A stretch of DNA of 64,000 bases, taken from the NCBI RefSeq assembly GCF_004193775.1, contig NC_041021.1:14651198-14715197 (forward strand), given 5' to 3'. The first letter of the stretch is position 1, and every line of letters begins with the position of its first letter. Origin of the DNA: Glycine soja (taxonomy: Eukaryota > Streptophyta > Magnoliopsida > Fabales > Fabaceae). The translations under genes and the position numbers were made by a program. Positions 46,301-60,500 of the stretch are shown here, one piece after another. Below the pieces are notes generated by a model. That model searched no databases, was not told the DNA's origin, and saw nothing but the letters and a program-made list of their open reading frames with translations.

Positions 46301-49300
46301 ACGCTCGGAATTCAACAAAGAAGGCTCTTGAGAAATTCAAATGGTAATAATTTTCACACGGATGTACAATTCGAGGACAAAATATATTGAGACACTCACA
46401 ATTGAACAACGGAAGCTGTCGAGAAATTCAAATGGTCATAACATTTCGCTCGAATGCTCGATACAGGCACATAATATATCGAGACGCTCGAAATTGAACA
46501 ACGGAAGCTCTCGAGAAATTCAAATGGTTATAACATTTCTCACGGATATCCGATTCAGGCGCATAATATATCGAGACACTTGAAATTGAACAACGGAAGC
46601 TCTCGAGAAATTCAAATGGTCATTACTTTTCACACGGATGTCCGATTCGGGGACATAATATATCCAGAAGCTCTAAATTGAACAACGGAAGCCCTCGAGA
46701 ATTTCAAATGGTCATAACTTTTAACACGGATGTACAATTCGGGGACATGGTATATTGAAACACTCGAAATTGAACAACGGAAGCTCTCGAGAATTTCCAA
46801 TGGTCATAACTTTTCACACGGACATAGTATATCGAGATGCTCGAAATTGAACAACGGAAGCTCTTGGGCAATTCAAATGGTCATAACTTTTCACTCAGAT
46901 GTCCGATTCAGGCGTACATCTAAATAGACACTTGAAATTCAACAATGGAAGCTCTCGAGAAATTCAAATGGTAATAAGTTTTCACACGGATGTAAAATTC
47001 CGGGATATAGTATATTGAGCGGCTCGAAATAGAACAACGAAAGCTCTCGAGAAATTCAAATTGTTACGAATTTTCACACGGATGTCTGATTCAGGCGCAT
47101 AATATATCGAGATGCCAGAAATTGACTAAAGGAAGCTATCAATAATTTCAAATGGTCACAACTTTTCACTCGGATGTCGGATTCAGGCGCATAATATATT
47201 GAGAAGCTCGAAATTGAACAACGGAAGCTGTCGAGAAATTCAAATGGTCATAACATTTCGCTCGAATGCTCGATACAGGCACATAATATATCGAGACGCT
47301 CGAAATTGAACAACGGAAGCTCTCGAGAAATTCAAATGGTCATAACATTTCTCACGGATATCCGATTCAGGCGCATAATATATCGAGACGCTCGAAATTG
47401 AACAACGGAAGCTCTCGAGAAATTCAAATGGTCATAACTTTTCACACGGATGTCCGATTCGGGGACATAATATATCGAGACGCTCTAAATTGAACAACGG
47501 AAGCTCTGGAGAATTTCAAATGGTCATAACTTTAAACATGGATGTCCGATTCAAGTGGATAACGTATCGAGGCGCTCGAAATTGAAAAACGAAACCTCTA
47601 TAGAAATTCAAATGGTCATAACTTTTCACACGGATGTCTGATCCAGGCGCATAATATATCGAGACGCTCGAAATTGAACAACGGAAGCTCTCGAGAAATT
47701 ATAATGGTAATATCTTTTCACACGGTTGTACAATTTGGGGACATAGTATATTGAGACGCTCAAAATTGAACAACGGAAGCTCTCGAGAAATTCAAATGGT
47801 CATAAATATTCACACCGATGTCCGATCCAGGCTTATAATAAATCGAGACGCTCGAAATTGAACAACGGAAACTCTCAAGAAATTCAAATGGTAATAACTT
47901 TTCACACGGATGTACAATTCGGGGACATAGTATATCGAGATGCTCGAAATTGAACAACGAAAGCTCTTGGACAATTCAAATGGTCATAACTTTTCACTCA
48001 GATGTCCAATTCAAGCGGACAATTAAATAGACACTTGAAATTCAACAATGGAAGCTCTCGAGAAATTCAAATGGTAATAAGTTTTCACATGCATGTACAA
48101 TTCCGGGATATAGTATATTGAGCCGCGCGAAATAGAACAACGAAAACTCTCGAGAAATTCAAATTGTTATTAATTTTCACACGGATGTCTGATTCAGGCG
48201 CATAATATATCGAGATGCCAGAAATTGACTAAAGGAAGCTATCGAGAATTTCAAATGGTCACAACTTTTCACTCGGATGTCCGATTCAGGCGCATAATAT
48301 ATCGAGACGCTCGAAATTGAACCAAGGAAGCTCTCGAGAAATTCAAATGGTCATAACTTTTCACACGGATGTCCGATTCGGGGACATAATATATCGAGAC
48401 ACTCTAAATTGAACAACGGAAGCTCTCAAGAATTTCAAATGGTCATACCTTTTCACACGGATGTCCGATTCAAGTGGATAACGTATCGAGGCGCTCGAAA
48501 TTGAAAAATGGAAGCTCTATAGAAATTCAAAGGGTCATAACTTTTCACACGGATGTTCGATCCAGGTGCATAATATATCGAGACGCTCGAAATTGAACAA
48601 CGGAAGCTCTCGAGAAACTATAGTGGTAATATCTTTTCACACGGTTGTACAATTTTGGGACATAGTATATTGAGACGCTCGAAATTGAACAACGGAAGCT
48701 CTCGAGAAATTCAAATGGTCATAAATATTCACACCGATGTCCGATCCAGGCGTATAATAAATCCAGACGCTCGAAATTGAACAACGGAAACTCTCGAGAA
48801 ATTCAAATGGTAATAACTTTTCACACGGATGTACAATTCGGGGACATAGTATATCGAGATGCTCGAAATTGAACAACGGAAGCTCTAGGGCAATTCAAAT
48901 GGTCATAACTTTTCACTCAGATGTCCGATTCAGGCGTACATCTAAATAGACACTTGAAATTCAACAATGGAAGCTCTCGAGAAATTCAAATGGTAATAAT
49001 TTTTCACACGGATGTACAATTCCGGGATATAGTATATTTAGCCGCTCGAAATAGAACAACGAAAACTCTCGAGAAATTCAAATTGTTATGAATTTTCACA
49101 CGGATGTCTGATTCAGGCGCATAATATATCGTGATGCCAGAAATTGACTAAAGGAAGCTATCGAGAATTTCAAATGGTCACAACTTTTCACTCGGATGTC
49201 CGATTCAGGCGCATAATATATCGAGACGCTCGAAATTGAACCACGGAAGCTCTCGAGAAATTCAAATGGTCATAACTTTTCACACGGATGTCCGATTCGG

Positions 49301-49350
49301 ACACATAATATATTGAGACACTCACAATTGAACAACGGAAGCTGTCGAGA
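43325..49350 (+). repeat. Satellite higher-order block with 'gtacatctaaatagacac' marker
   Basis: The marker monomer and its neighbours recur near 43622, 44266, 45180, 46011, 46914, 48014 and 48936, that is, in steps of 7 to 12 monomers. Neighbouring variants keep their order ('attcacaccgatgtccgatc', then 'gtataataaatcgagacgct', then 'ggggacatagtatatcgaga'). Confidence 0.75.
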
Positions 49351-52300
49351 AATTCAAATGGTCATAACATTTCGCTCGAATGCTCGATACAGGCACATAA
49401 TATATCGAGACGCTCAAAATTGAACAACGAAAGCTCTCGAGAAATTCAAATGGTCATAACATTTCACACAGATGTCCGATTCAGGCGCATAATATATGAA
49501 GACGCTCGAAATTGATCAACGGATGCTCTCGAGAAATCCAAATGGTTATAACGTTTAACTCAGATGTCCGATACTGCAGTATAATATATCAAGATGCTCA
49601 AAATTGAATAAGGGAAGCTCTTGCGAAATTCATTTGGTCATGACATTTCAGACGGATGTCCGATTCCGGCCCATAATATATCGAGACACTCGAAATTGAA
49701 CAACGGAAACTCTCGAGAAATTCAAATGGTCATATCTTTTCACACGGTTGTCCGATTCAGGTGCATAACGTATCGAGGCACTCGAAATTGAACAACTGAA
49801 GCTCTCGAGAAATTCAAATGGTCATAACTTTTCACACAGATGTCCAATTCAGGCGCATAATACAACGAGACGCTCGAAATTGAACAACGGAAGCTCTCAA
49901 GAATTTCCAATGGTCATATCTTATCACATTGTTGTCCGATTCAGGTGCATAATACATCAACACGCTCGGAATCGCACAACGGATGCTCTCGAGAAATTCA
50001 AATGGTCATCACTTTTTACACGGATGCCCGATTAAGGCGCATAATATATCGAGACTCTCGAAATTGAACAACAAAAGCTCTCGAGAAATCTAAATGGAAA
50101 TAATTTTCCCACAGATGTCCGATTCAGGCGCATAATATATCGAGACGTTTGAAATTGAACAACCGAAGCTCTCCAGAAATTCAAATGGTCATCACTTTCC
50201 ACACGGATGTCCGATTAAGGCGCATAATATATCGAGACTCTCGAAATTTAACAACAGAAGCTCTCGAGAAATCCAAATGGTCATAACTTTTAACTCGGAT
50301 GTCCGATTCAGAAGCATAATATATCTAGACGCTCAAAATTGCACAACAGAAACACTCAAGAAATTCAAATGGTCATAACATTTTACACGGATGTCCGATT
50401 CAGGCGCATAATATATCGAGTTTCTCGAAATTGAACAACGGAAGCGCTCGAGAAATTCAAATGGTCATGACTTTTCACACGAATGTCTGATTCAGGCGCA
50501 TAATATATCGAGACGCTCGAAATAGAACAACGGAAGCTCCCGAGAAATTCAAATGATCATAACATTTTACATGGATGTCTGATTCAAGCACATAATATAT
50601 CGAGATGCTTGGAAATGAACAACGGAAGCGCTCGAGATTTTCAATTGGTAATAACTTTTCACACGGATGTCCGATTCAGACGCATAAAATAGCGAGACGC
50701 TCGAAATTGAACAACGGAAGCTCTCGAGAAATCCAAATGGTCATCACTTTTCGCACAGATGTTCGATAAAGGTACAAAATATATCTAGACGCTCGAAATT
50801 AAGCAACGGAAACTCTCGAGACATTCACATGGTAATAACATTTCACACAGATGTCCGATTTAGGCGCATAATATATCGAGACGCTCGAAATTGAACAACG
50901 GATGCTCTCGAGAAATCCAAATGGTCATAACGTTTCACTCGGATGTCCGATACAGCAGTATAATATATCAAGATGCTCGAAATTGAATAAGGGAAGCTCT
51001 TGCGAAATTCATATGGTCAAGACATTTCAGACGGATGTCCGATTCAGGCCCATAATATATCGTGACGCTCGAAATTGAACAATGAAAGCTCTCAAGAAAT
51101 TCAAATGGTCATAACTTTTCACACGGATGTCCGATTCGGGGACATAATATATCGAGACACTCTAAATTGAACAACAGAAGCTCTCGAGAAATTCAAATGG
51201 TCATAACTTTTCACAAAGATGTTCGATTCAGGTGCATAATACATTGAGACGCTCGAAATTGAACAAAGGATGCTCTCGAGAAATTCAAATGGTCATCACT
51301 TTCTACACGGATGTCCGATTATGGCGCATAGTATATCGAGTCTCTCAGAATTGAACAACGGAAGCTCTCGAGAAATCCAAATGGTCTTAACTTTTCACAC
51401 GGATGTCCGATTCAAGCGCATAATATATCTAGACGCTCGAAATTGAACAACGGAAACACTCATGAAATTCAAATGGTCATAACATTTTACATAGATGTTC
51501 GATTCAGGCACATAATATATCGAGACGCTCGAAATTGAACAACGGAATCGCTAGAGGAATTCAAATGGTCATAACTTTTCACACGGATGTCCGATTCAGG
51601 TGCATAACTTATTAAGGCGCTTGATACTGAACAATGGAAGCTCTCGAGAAATTCAAATGGCAATAACTTTTCACACGGATGTGCGATTCAGGCGCATAAT
51701 ATATCGAGAGGCTCGAAATTGAACAACGGAAGCTCTCGAGAAATCCAAATGGTCATAACTTTTCACACATATGTTCGATAAAGGTGCAAAATATGTCTAG
51801 ACGCTCGAAATTGAACAACGGAAGCTCTCGAGAAATTCACATGGTCATAACATTTCACACAGATGTCTGATACAGGCGCATAATATATCGAGACACTCGA
51901 AATTGAACATCGGATGCTCTCCAGAAATCCAAATGGTCATAACGTTCACTCGGATGTCCGATACAGCAGTATAATATATCAAGATGCTCAAAATTGAATA
52001 AGGGAAGCTCTTGCGAAATTCATTTGGTCATGACATTTCAGACGGATGTCCGATTCAGACGCATTAAATATCGAGACGCTCGAAATTGAACAACGGAAGC
52101 TCTCGAGAAATTAAAATATTCATAACATTTCACACAGATGTCCGATTCAGGCACATAATAAAACGAGACGCTCGAAATTGAACATCGGAAGCTCTCAAGA
52201 AATTCCAATGGTCATATCTTTTCACACGGTTGTCCGATTCAGGTGCATAACGTATTGAGGCACTCGAAATTGAACAACGGAAGCTCTCGAGAAATTCAAA

Positions 52301-55300
52301 TGATCATAACGTTTCACACAGATGTCCGATTCAGGCGCGTAATACATCAAGACGCTCGGAATTGCACAACGGATGCTCTCGAGAAATCCAAATGATCATA
52401 ACATTTTACACGGATGTCCGATTCAGGCGCATAATATATCGAGTTTCTCGAAATTGAACAACAGAAGCGCTCGAGAAATTCAAATGGTCATAACTTTTCA
52501 CACGGATGTTTGATTCAGGCGCAAATATATCGAGACGTTAAAAATTGAACAACGGAAGCTCTAGAGAAATTTAAATGGTCATACCATTTTACACGGATGT
52601 CCGATTCAAGCACATAATATATCGAGATGCTTGAAATTGAACAACGGAAGTGCTCGAGAAATTCAATTGGTCATAACTTTTCACACGGATGTTCGATTCA
52701 GGTGCATAACTTATCAAGGCGCTTGAAACTGAACAACGGAAGCTCTCGAGAAATTTAAATGGTAATAACTTTTCACACGGATGTCCGATTCAGACGCATA
52801 ATATATCGAGACGCTCGAAATTGTAGAACAGAAGCTCTCGAGAAATCCAAATGGTCATAACTTTTCACTCAGATGTCCGATTCAGGCGCATAATATATCT
52901 AGACGCTCAAAATTGAACAACGGAAACACTCGAGAAATTCAAATGGTCATAACATTTTACACGGATGTCCGATTTAGGCCCATAATATATCGAGTTTCTC
53001 GAAATTGAACAACGGAAGCGCTCGAGAAATTCAAATGGTCATAACTTTTCACACGGATGTCCGATTCAGACGCATAATATATCGAGACGCTCGAAATTGA
53101 AGAACATAAGCTCTCGAGAAATCCAAATGGTCATAACGTTTCACTCAGATGTCCGATTCAGGCGCATAATATATCTAGACGCTCAAAATTGAACAACGGA
53201 AACACTCGAGAAATTCAAATGGTCATAACATTTTACACGGATGTCCGATTCAGGTGCATAATATATCGAGTTTCTCGAAATTGAACAACGGAAGCGCTCG
53301 AGAAATTCAAATGGTCATAACTTTTCACACGGATGTCCGATTCAGGCGCATAATATATCTAGTTTCTCGATATTGAACAACGGAAGCTCTCGAGAAATTC
53401 AAATGATCATAAAATTTTACACGGATGTCCGATTCAAGCACATAATATATCGAGATGCTTAAAATTGAACAACGGAAGCGCTCGAGAAATTCAATTGGTA
53501 ATAACTTTTCACACGGATGTCCGATGCAGGCACATAATATATCAAGTCACTCGAAATTGAACAACGGAAGCTCTCGAGAAATCCAAATGGTCATAACTAT
53601 TCACACAGATGTTCGATAAAGGTGCAAAATATATCAAGACGCTCGAAATTGAACAACGGAAGCTCTCGAGAAATTCACATGGTCCTAACTTTTCACATGG
53701 ATGATCGATTCAGGTGCATAATATATCTAGACGCTCGAAATTGAACAACGGAAGCTCTCGAGAAATTCAAATGGTCCTAACATTTTACATGGATGTCCGA
53801 TTCAAGCACATAATATATCGAGATGATTGAAATTGAAAAACGGAAGTGCTCGAGAAATACAATTGGTCATAACATTTCACACGGATGTCTGATTCAGGCA
53901 CATAATATATCAAGACGCTCGAAATTGAACAACAGAAGCTCTCGAGAAATTCAAATATTCAAAACATTTCACACGGATGTACGATTCAGGCGCATAATAT
54001 ATCGAGACGCTCGAAATTCAACAACGGAAGCTCTCGAGAAATCCAAATGGTCATAACTTTTCTCACGGATGTTCGATTCAGGCGCATAATATATCTAGAC
54101 TCTCGAAATTGAACAACGAAAGCTCACGAGAAATTCAAATGGTCATAACTTTTCACACAGATGTCCGATTCAGGCGCATAATATATCGAGACGCTCAAAA
54201 TTGAACAACGGAAGCTCTCGAGAAATCCAAATGGTCATATCTTTTCACACGGTTGTCCGATTCAGGTGCATAACGTATCGACGCACTCGAAATTGAACAA
54301 TAGAAGCTCTCGAGAAATTCAAATTGTCATAACTTTTCACACAGAAGTCCGATTCAGGCGCATAATACAATGAGACGCTCGAAATTGAACATCGAAAGCT
54401 CTCAGGAAATTCCAATGGTCATATCCTTTCACACGGTTGTCCGATTCAGGTGCATAACGTATCGAGGCACTCGAAATTGAACAATAGAAGCTCTCGAGAA
54501 ATTCAAATGGTCATAACTTTTCACACAGATGTCCGATTCAGGCACATAATACAACGAGACGCTCGAAATTGAACAACGGAAGCTCTCAAGAAATTCCAAT
54601 GGTCTTATCTTTTCACACGGTTGTCCGATTCAGGCGCATAATACATCGAGACGCTCAGAATTGCACAACGGATGCTCTCGAGAAATTCAAATGGTCATCA
54701 CTTTTTACACGGATGCCCGATTAAGGCGCATAATATATCGAGACTCTCGAAATTGAACAACGGAAGCTCTCGAGAAATCCAAATGGTCATAACTTTTCAC
54801 TCGAATGTCCGATTCAGGCGCATAATATATCTAGACGCTCGAAATTGAACAACGGAAACTCTCGAGAAATTCAAATGGTCATAACATTTCACACAGATGT
54901 CCGATTCAGGCGTATAATATATCGAGACGCTCAAAATTGAACAACGGAAGTTCTCGAGAAATCCAAATGGTCATAATGTTTCAATCGGATGTCCGATACA
55001 GCACTATAATATATCTAGATGCTCGAAATTGAATAAAGGAAGCTCTTGCGAAATTCTAATGGTCATGACATTTAAGACGGATGTCCGATTCAGGCCCATA
55101 ATATATCGAGACGCTAGAAATTGAACAACAGAAGCTCTCGAGAAATTCAAATGGTCATATCTTTTCACACGGTTGTCCGATTTAGGTGCGTAACGTATCG
55201 ACGTGCTCGAAATTAAACAATAGAAGCTCTTGAGAAATTCAAATGGTCATAACTTTTCACATAGATGTCCTATTCAAGCGCATAATACAACGAAACGCTC

Positions 55301-55324
55301 GAAATTGAACAACGGATGCTCTCG

Positions 55325-57145
55325 AGAAATTCAAATGGACATCACTTTCTACATGGATGTCCGATTAAGGCGCATAGTATATCGAGACTCTCAAAATTGA
55401 AAAACGGAAACACTCGAGAAATTCAAATGGCCTTAACTTTTCTCTCGGATGTCCGATAGAGCAGTATATTCTATCAAGATGCTCGAAATTGAATAAGGGA
55501 AGCTCTTGCGAAATTCAAATGGTCATGACATTTCAGACGGATGTCCGAATCAGGCGAATAATATATCGAGGCGCCCAAAATTGAACAACGGAAGCTCTCA
55601 TGAAATTCAAATGGTCATATCTTTTCACACTGTTGTCTGATTCAGGTGCATGATATATCGAGACACCCGAAATTGAACAACGGAAGCTCTCAAGAAATCC
55701 AAATGGTCATAACGTTTCACTCGGATGTCCGATTCAGGCGCATAATATATATAGACGCTCAGAATTGAACAACAGAAAGACTCGAGAAATTCAAATTGTC
55801 ATAACATTTTAAACGGATGTCCGATTCAGGCACATAATATATCGAGATTATCGAAATTGAACAAACGAAGCACTCAAGAAATTCAAATGGTCATAACCTT
55901 TCACACGGATTTCCGATTCAGGCGCATAATATATCGAGACGCTCGAAATTTATCAACGGAAACACTCAAGAAATTCAAATTGTCATACATTTTACAAGGA
56001 TGTCCGATTCAGGAACATAATATATCGAGATTCTCGAAATTGAACAACGGAAGAGCTCGAGAAATTCAAATGGTCATAACTTTTCACACGGATGTCCGAT
56101 TCAGGCGCATAATATATCGAGACGTTTGAAATTGAACAATGGAAGCTCTCGAGAAATTCGAATGGTCCTAACATTTTACACGGATGTCCGATCCAAGCAC
56201 ATAATATATCCAGATGCTTGAAATTGGACAACGGATGCTCTCCAGAAATTCAAATGGACATCACTTTCTACATGGATGTCCGATTAAGGCGCATAGTATA
56301 TCGAGACTCTCAAAATTGAAAAACGGAAACACTCGAGAAATTCAAATGGCCTTAACTTTTCTCTCGGATGTCCGATAGAGCAGTATATTCTATCAAGATG
56401 CTCGAAATTGAATAAGGGAAGCTCTTGCGAAATTCAAATGGTCATGACATTTCAGACGGATGTCCGAATCAGGCGAATAATATATCGAGGCGCCCAAAAT
56501 TGAACAACGGAAGCTCTCATGAAATTCAAATGGTCATATCTTTTCACACTGTTGTCTGATTCAGGTGCATGATATATCGAGACACCCGAAATTGAACAAC
56601 GGAAGCTCTCAAGAAATCCAAATGGTCATAACGTTTCACTCGGATGTCCGATTCAGGCGCATAATATATATAGACGCTCAGAATTGAACAACAGAAAGAC
56701 TCGAGAAATTCAAATTGTCATAACATTTTAAACGGATGTCCGATTCAGGCACATAATATATCGAGATTATCGAAATTGAACAAACGAAGCACTCAAGAAA
56801 TTCAAATGGTCATAACCTTTCACACGGATTTCCGATTCAGGCGCATAATATATCGAGACGCTCGAAATTTATCAACGGAAACACTCAAGAAATTCAAATT
56901 GTCATACATTTTACAAGGATGTCCGATTCAGGAACATAATATATCGAGATTCTCGAAATTGAACAACGGAAGAGCTCGAGAAATTCAAATGGTCATAACT
57001 TTTCACACGGATGTCCGATTCAGGCGCATAATATATCGAGACGTTTGAAATTGAACAATGGAAGCTCTCGAGAAATTCGAATGGTCCTAACATTTTACAC
57101 GGATGTCCGATCCAAGCACATAATATATCCAGATGCTTGAAATTG
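55325..57145 (+). repeat. Two identical 919-bp satellite blocks in tandem
   Basis: 55325-56226 and 56244-57145 are identical wherever I compared them, offset 919 bp (ten monomers). They include rare variants such as 'gatagagcagtatattctat' and 'cgaatcaggcgaataatat'. Neighbouring monomers differ from each other at many positions, so the identity marks a recent event. Confidence 0.88.
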
Positions 57146-57537
57146 AACAACGGAAGCGCTCGAGAAATTCAATTGGTCATAACTTTTCACACGGATGTCC
57201 GATTCAGGTGCATAACTTATGAAGGCGCTTGAAACTGAAAAACGAAAGCTCTCGAGAAATTTAAATGGTAATAACTTTTCACACAGATGTCCGGTTCAGA
57301 CGCATAATATATCGAGACGCTTGAAATTGAATAACGGAAGCTCTCGAGAAATTTATATATTCATAACATTTCACACGAATGTCCGATTCAGGCTCATAAA
57401 ATATCGAGACGCTCGAAATTGAACAATGGATGCTCTCAAGAAATCCAAATGGTCATAACTTTTCACACGGATGTTCGATTTAGGCGCATAATATATCTAG
57501 ACGCTCGAAATTCAACAATGAAAGCTCTAGAGAAATT

Positions 57538-60500
57538 CAAATGGTCATAAATTTTCACACAAATGTCCGATTCGGGCGCATAATAGATCGAGACGCTCGA
57601 AATTGCACCGGAGATGCTCTTGAGAAATTAAAATGGTCATCACTTTTTACACGAATGCCCGATTAAGGCGCATAATATATCGATACTCTCGAAATTGAAC
57701 AACGGAAGCTCTCGAGAAATCCAAATGATAATACCTTTTCACACGGATGTCCGATTCAGGCGCATAATATATCGAGACGCTCAAAATTGAACAACGGAAG
57801 GTCTCGAGAAATTCAAATATTCATAACATTTCACACGAATGTCCGATACAGGCGCATAATATATCGAGATGCTCGAAATTGAACAACGGAATCTGTCGAG
57901 AAATCCAAATGGTCATAAGTTTTCACACGGATGTCCGATTCAAGTGCATAATATATCGATGCGCTCAAAATTGAACAACGGAAGCTCTCGAGAAATTCAA
58001 ATGGTCATAACTTTTCACACAGATGTCCGATTCGGGCGCATAATACATCGAGACGCTCAAAATTGCACAGTTGATGCTCTTGAGAAATTCAAATGGTCAT
58101 CACTTTTTACACGGATGCCCGATTAAGGCGCATAATATATCCAAACTCTCGAAATTGAACAACGGAAGCTCTCGAGAAATTCAAATGGTCATAACAATTC
58201 ACACGAATGTCCGATTCAGGTGCATAACTTATCAAGGCGCTTGAAACTGAACAACAAAAGCTCTCGAGAAATTCAAATGCACATAACTATTCACATGGTT
58301 GTCCCATTCAGGTTTGTAACGTATCTAGGCGCTCGAAATTGAACAACGGAAGCTCTCAAGAAATTCCAATGGTCATATCTTTTCACACAGGTTTCTGATT
58401 CAGGTGCATACTTATTGAGGCCCTCCAAATTGTACAACGGCTGCTCTCGAGAAATTCAAATGGTCATCACTTTTTACACGGATGCCCGATTAAGGCACAA
58501 AACATATCAAGACGCTCGAAATTGAACAACGGAAGCTATCGAGAAATTCAAATATTCATAACATTTCACACGGATGTCCGATTCAGGTGCATCATATATC
58601 GAGACGCTCGAAATTGAACAACGGAAGCTCTCGAGAAATCCAAATGGTCATAACTTTTCACACGGATGTCCGATTAAGGTGCATAATATATCGATGCGCT
58701 CGAAATTGAACAACGAAAGCTCTCGAGAGATTCAAATGGTCATAACATTTCACACAGATGTCTGATTCATGCGCATAACACATCGAGATGCTCAAAATTG
58801 AACAACGAAAGCTCTCGAGAAATTCAAATGGTCATAACTTTTCACACAGATGTCTGATTCAAGCGGATAACACATCGAGATTCTCGAAATTGAACAACGG
58901 ATGCTCTGGATAAATTCAAATGGTCATCACTTTCTACACGGATGTCAGATTAAGGCGCATAGTATATCGAGACTCTCGAAATTGAACAACGGAAGCTCTC
59001 GAGAAATCCAAATGGTCTTAACTTTTCACTAGGATGTCCGATTCAGGTGCATAACTTATCAACGCGCTTGAAACTGAAAAACCGAAGCTCTCGAGAAATC
59101 CAAATGGCCTTAACTTTTCACACGGATGTCCGATTCAGGTGCATTACTTATCAAGGCGCTTGAAACTGAACAACGGAAGCTCTCGAGAAATTCAAATGGT
59201 CATAACTTTTCACACAAATGTGCAATTCGCGGACATAGTATATTGAGTAGCACGAAATTGAACAACGGAAGCTCTCAAGAAATTCAAAAGGTCATAACTT
59301 TTCACACGGATATCCGATTCATGCGCATAATATATCGAGACGCACGAAATTGAACAACGGAAGCTCTCGAGAAATTCAAATGGTCATAACATTTTACACG
59401 GATGTCCGATTCAAGCACATAATATATTGAGACGCTCGAAATTTAACAACGGAAGCGCTCGAGAAATTCAAATGGTCATAACTTTTCACACGGATGTCCG
59501 ATTTAGGTGCATAACTTATCAAGGCGGTTTAAACTGAACAATGGAAGCTCTCGATAAATTCAAATGCTCATAACTATTCACATGGTTGTCCGATTCAGGT
59601 TCGTAATGTATCGAGGCGCTTGAAATTGAACAACAGAAGCTCTCGAGAAATTCATATGGTCATAACTTTTCACACAGATGTCAGATTCGGGCGCATAATA
59701 CATCGAGACGCTCGAAATTGCACAGCGGATGCTATTGAGAAATTCAAATTGTCATCACTTTTCACACAGATGTCCGATTCAGGCAAAAAATATATAATGA
59801 CGCTCGAAATTGAACAACGAAAGCTCTCGAGAAATTCAAATATTCATAACATTTCCCACGGATGTCCGATTCAGGCACATAATATATTGAGAAGCTCGAA
59901 ATTGAACAACGGAAGCTCTCGATAAATTCAAATGGTTATATCTGTTCACACAGTTGTCCGATTCAGGTGCATAACGTATCAAGGCGCTCAAAATTGAACA
60001 ACGAAAGCTCTCGAGAAATGCAAATGGTAATGACTTTTCACACGGATGTCTGATTCAGGCGCATAATATATTGCGAGGCTCGAAATTGAAGAACGAAAGC
60101 TCTCGAGAAATCCAAATGGTCATAACTTTTCACTCAGATGTCTGATTCTGGAGCATAACGTATCTAGACACTTTAAATTCAACAACAGAAGCTCTCGAGA
60201 AATTCAAATGGTAATAAGTTTTCGCATGTATGTACAATTCGGGGATATAGTATATTGCGACACCCGAAATTGAAAAAATGAAAGCTCTCAAGAAATCCAA
60301 ATGGTCATAACTTTTCACTCGGATATTCGATTCAGGCGAATAATATCTCGAGACACAAGAAATTGAACAACGGAAGCTCTCTTGAAATTCATATAGTCAT
60401 AACTTTTCACACGGAAGCCCTCAAAATTGAACAGCGGAAGCTCTCAAGAAGTTCAAATGGTCATAACTTTTCACTTGGATGTTCGATTCAGGAAAATAAT

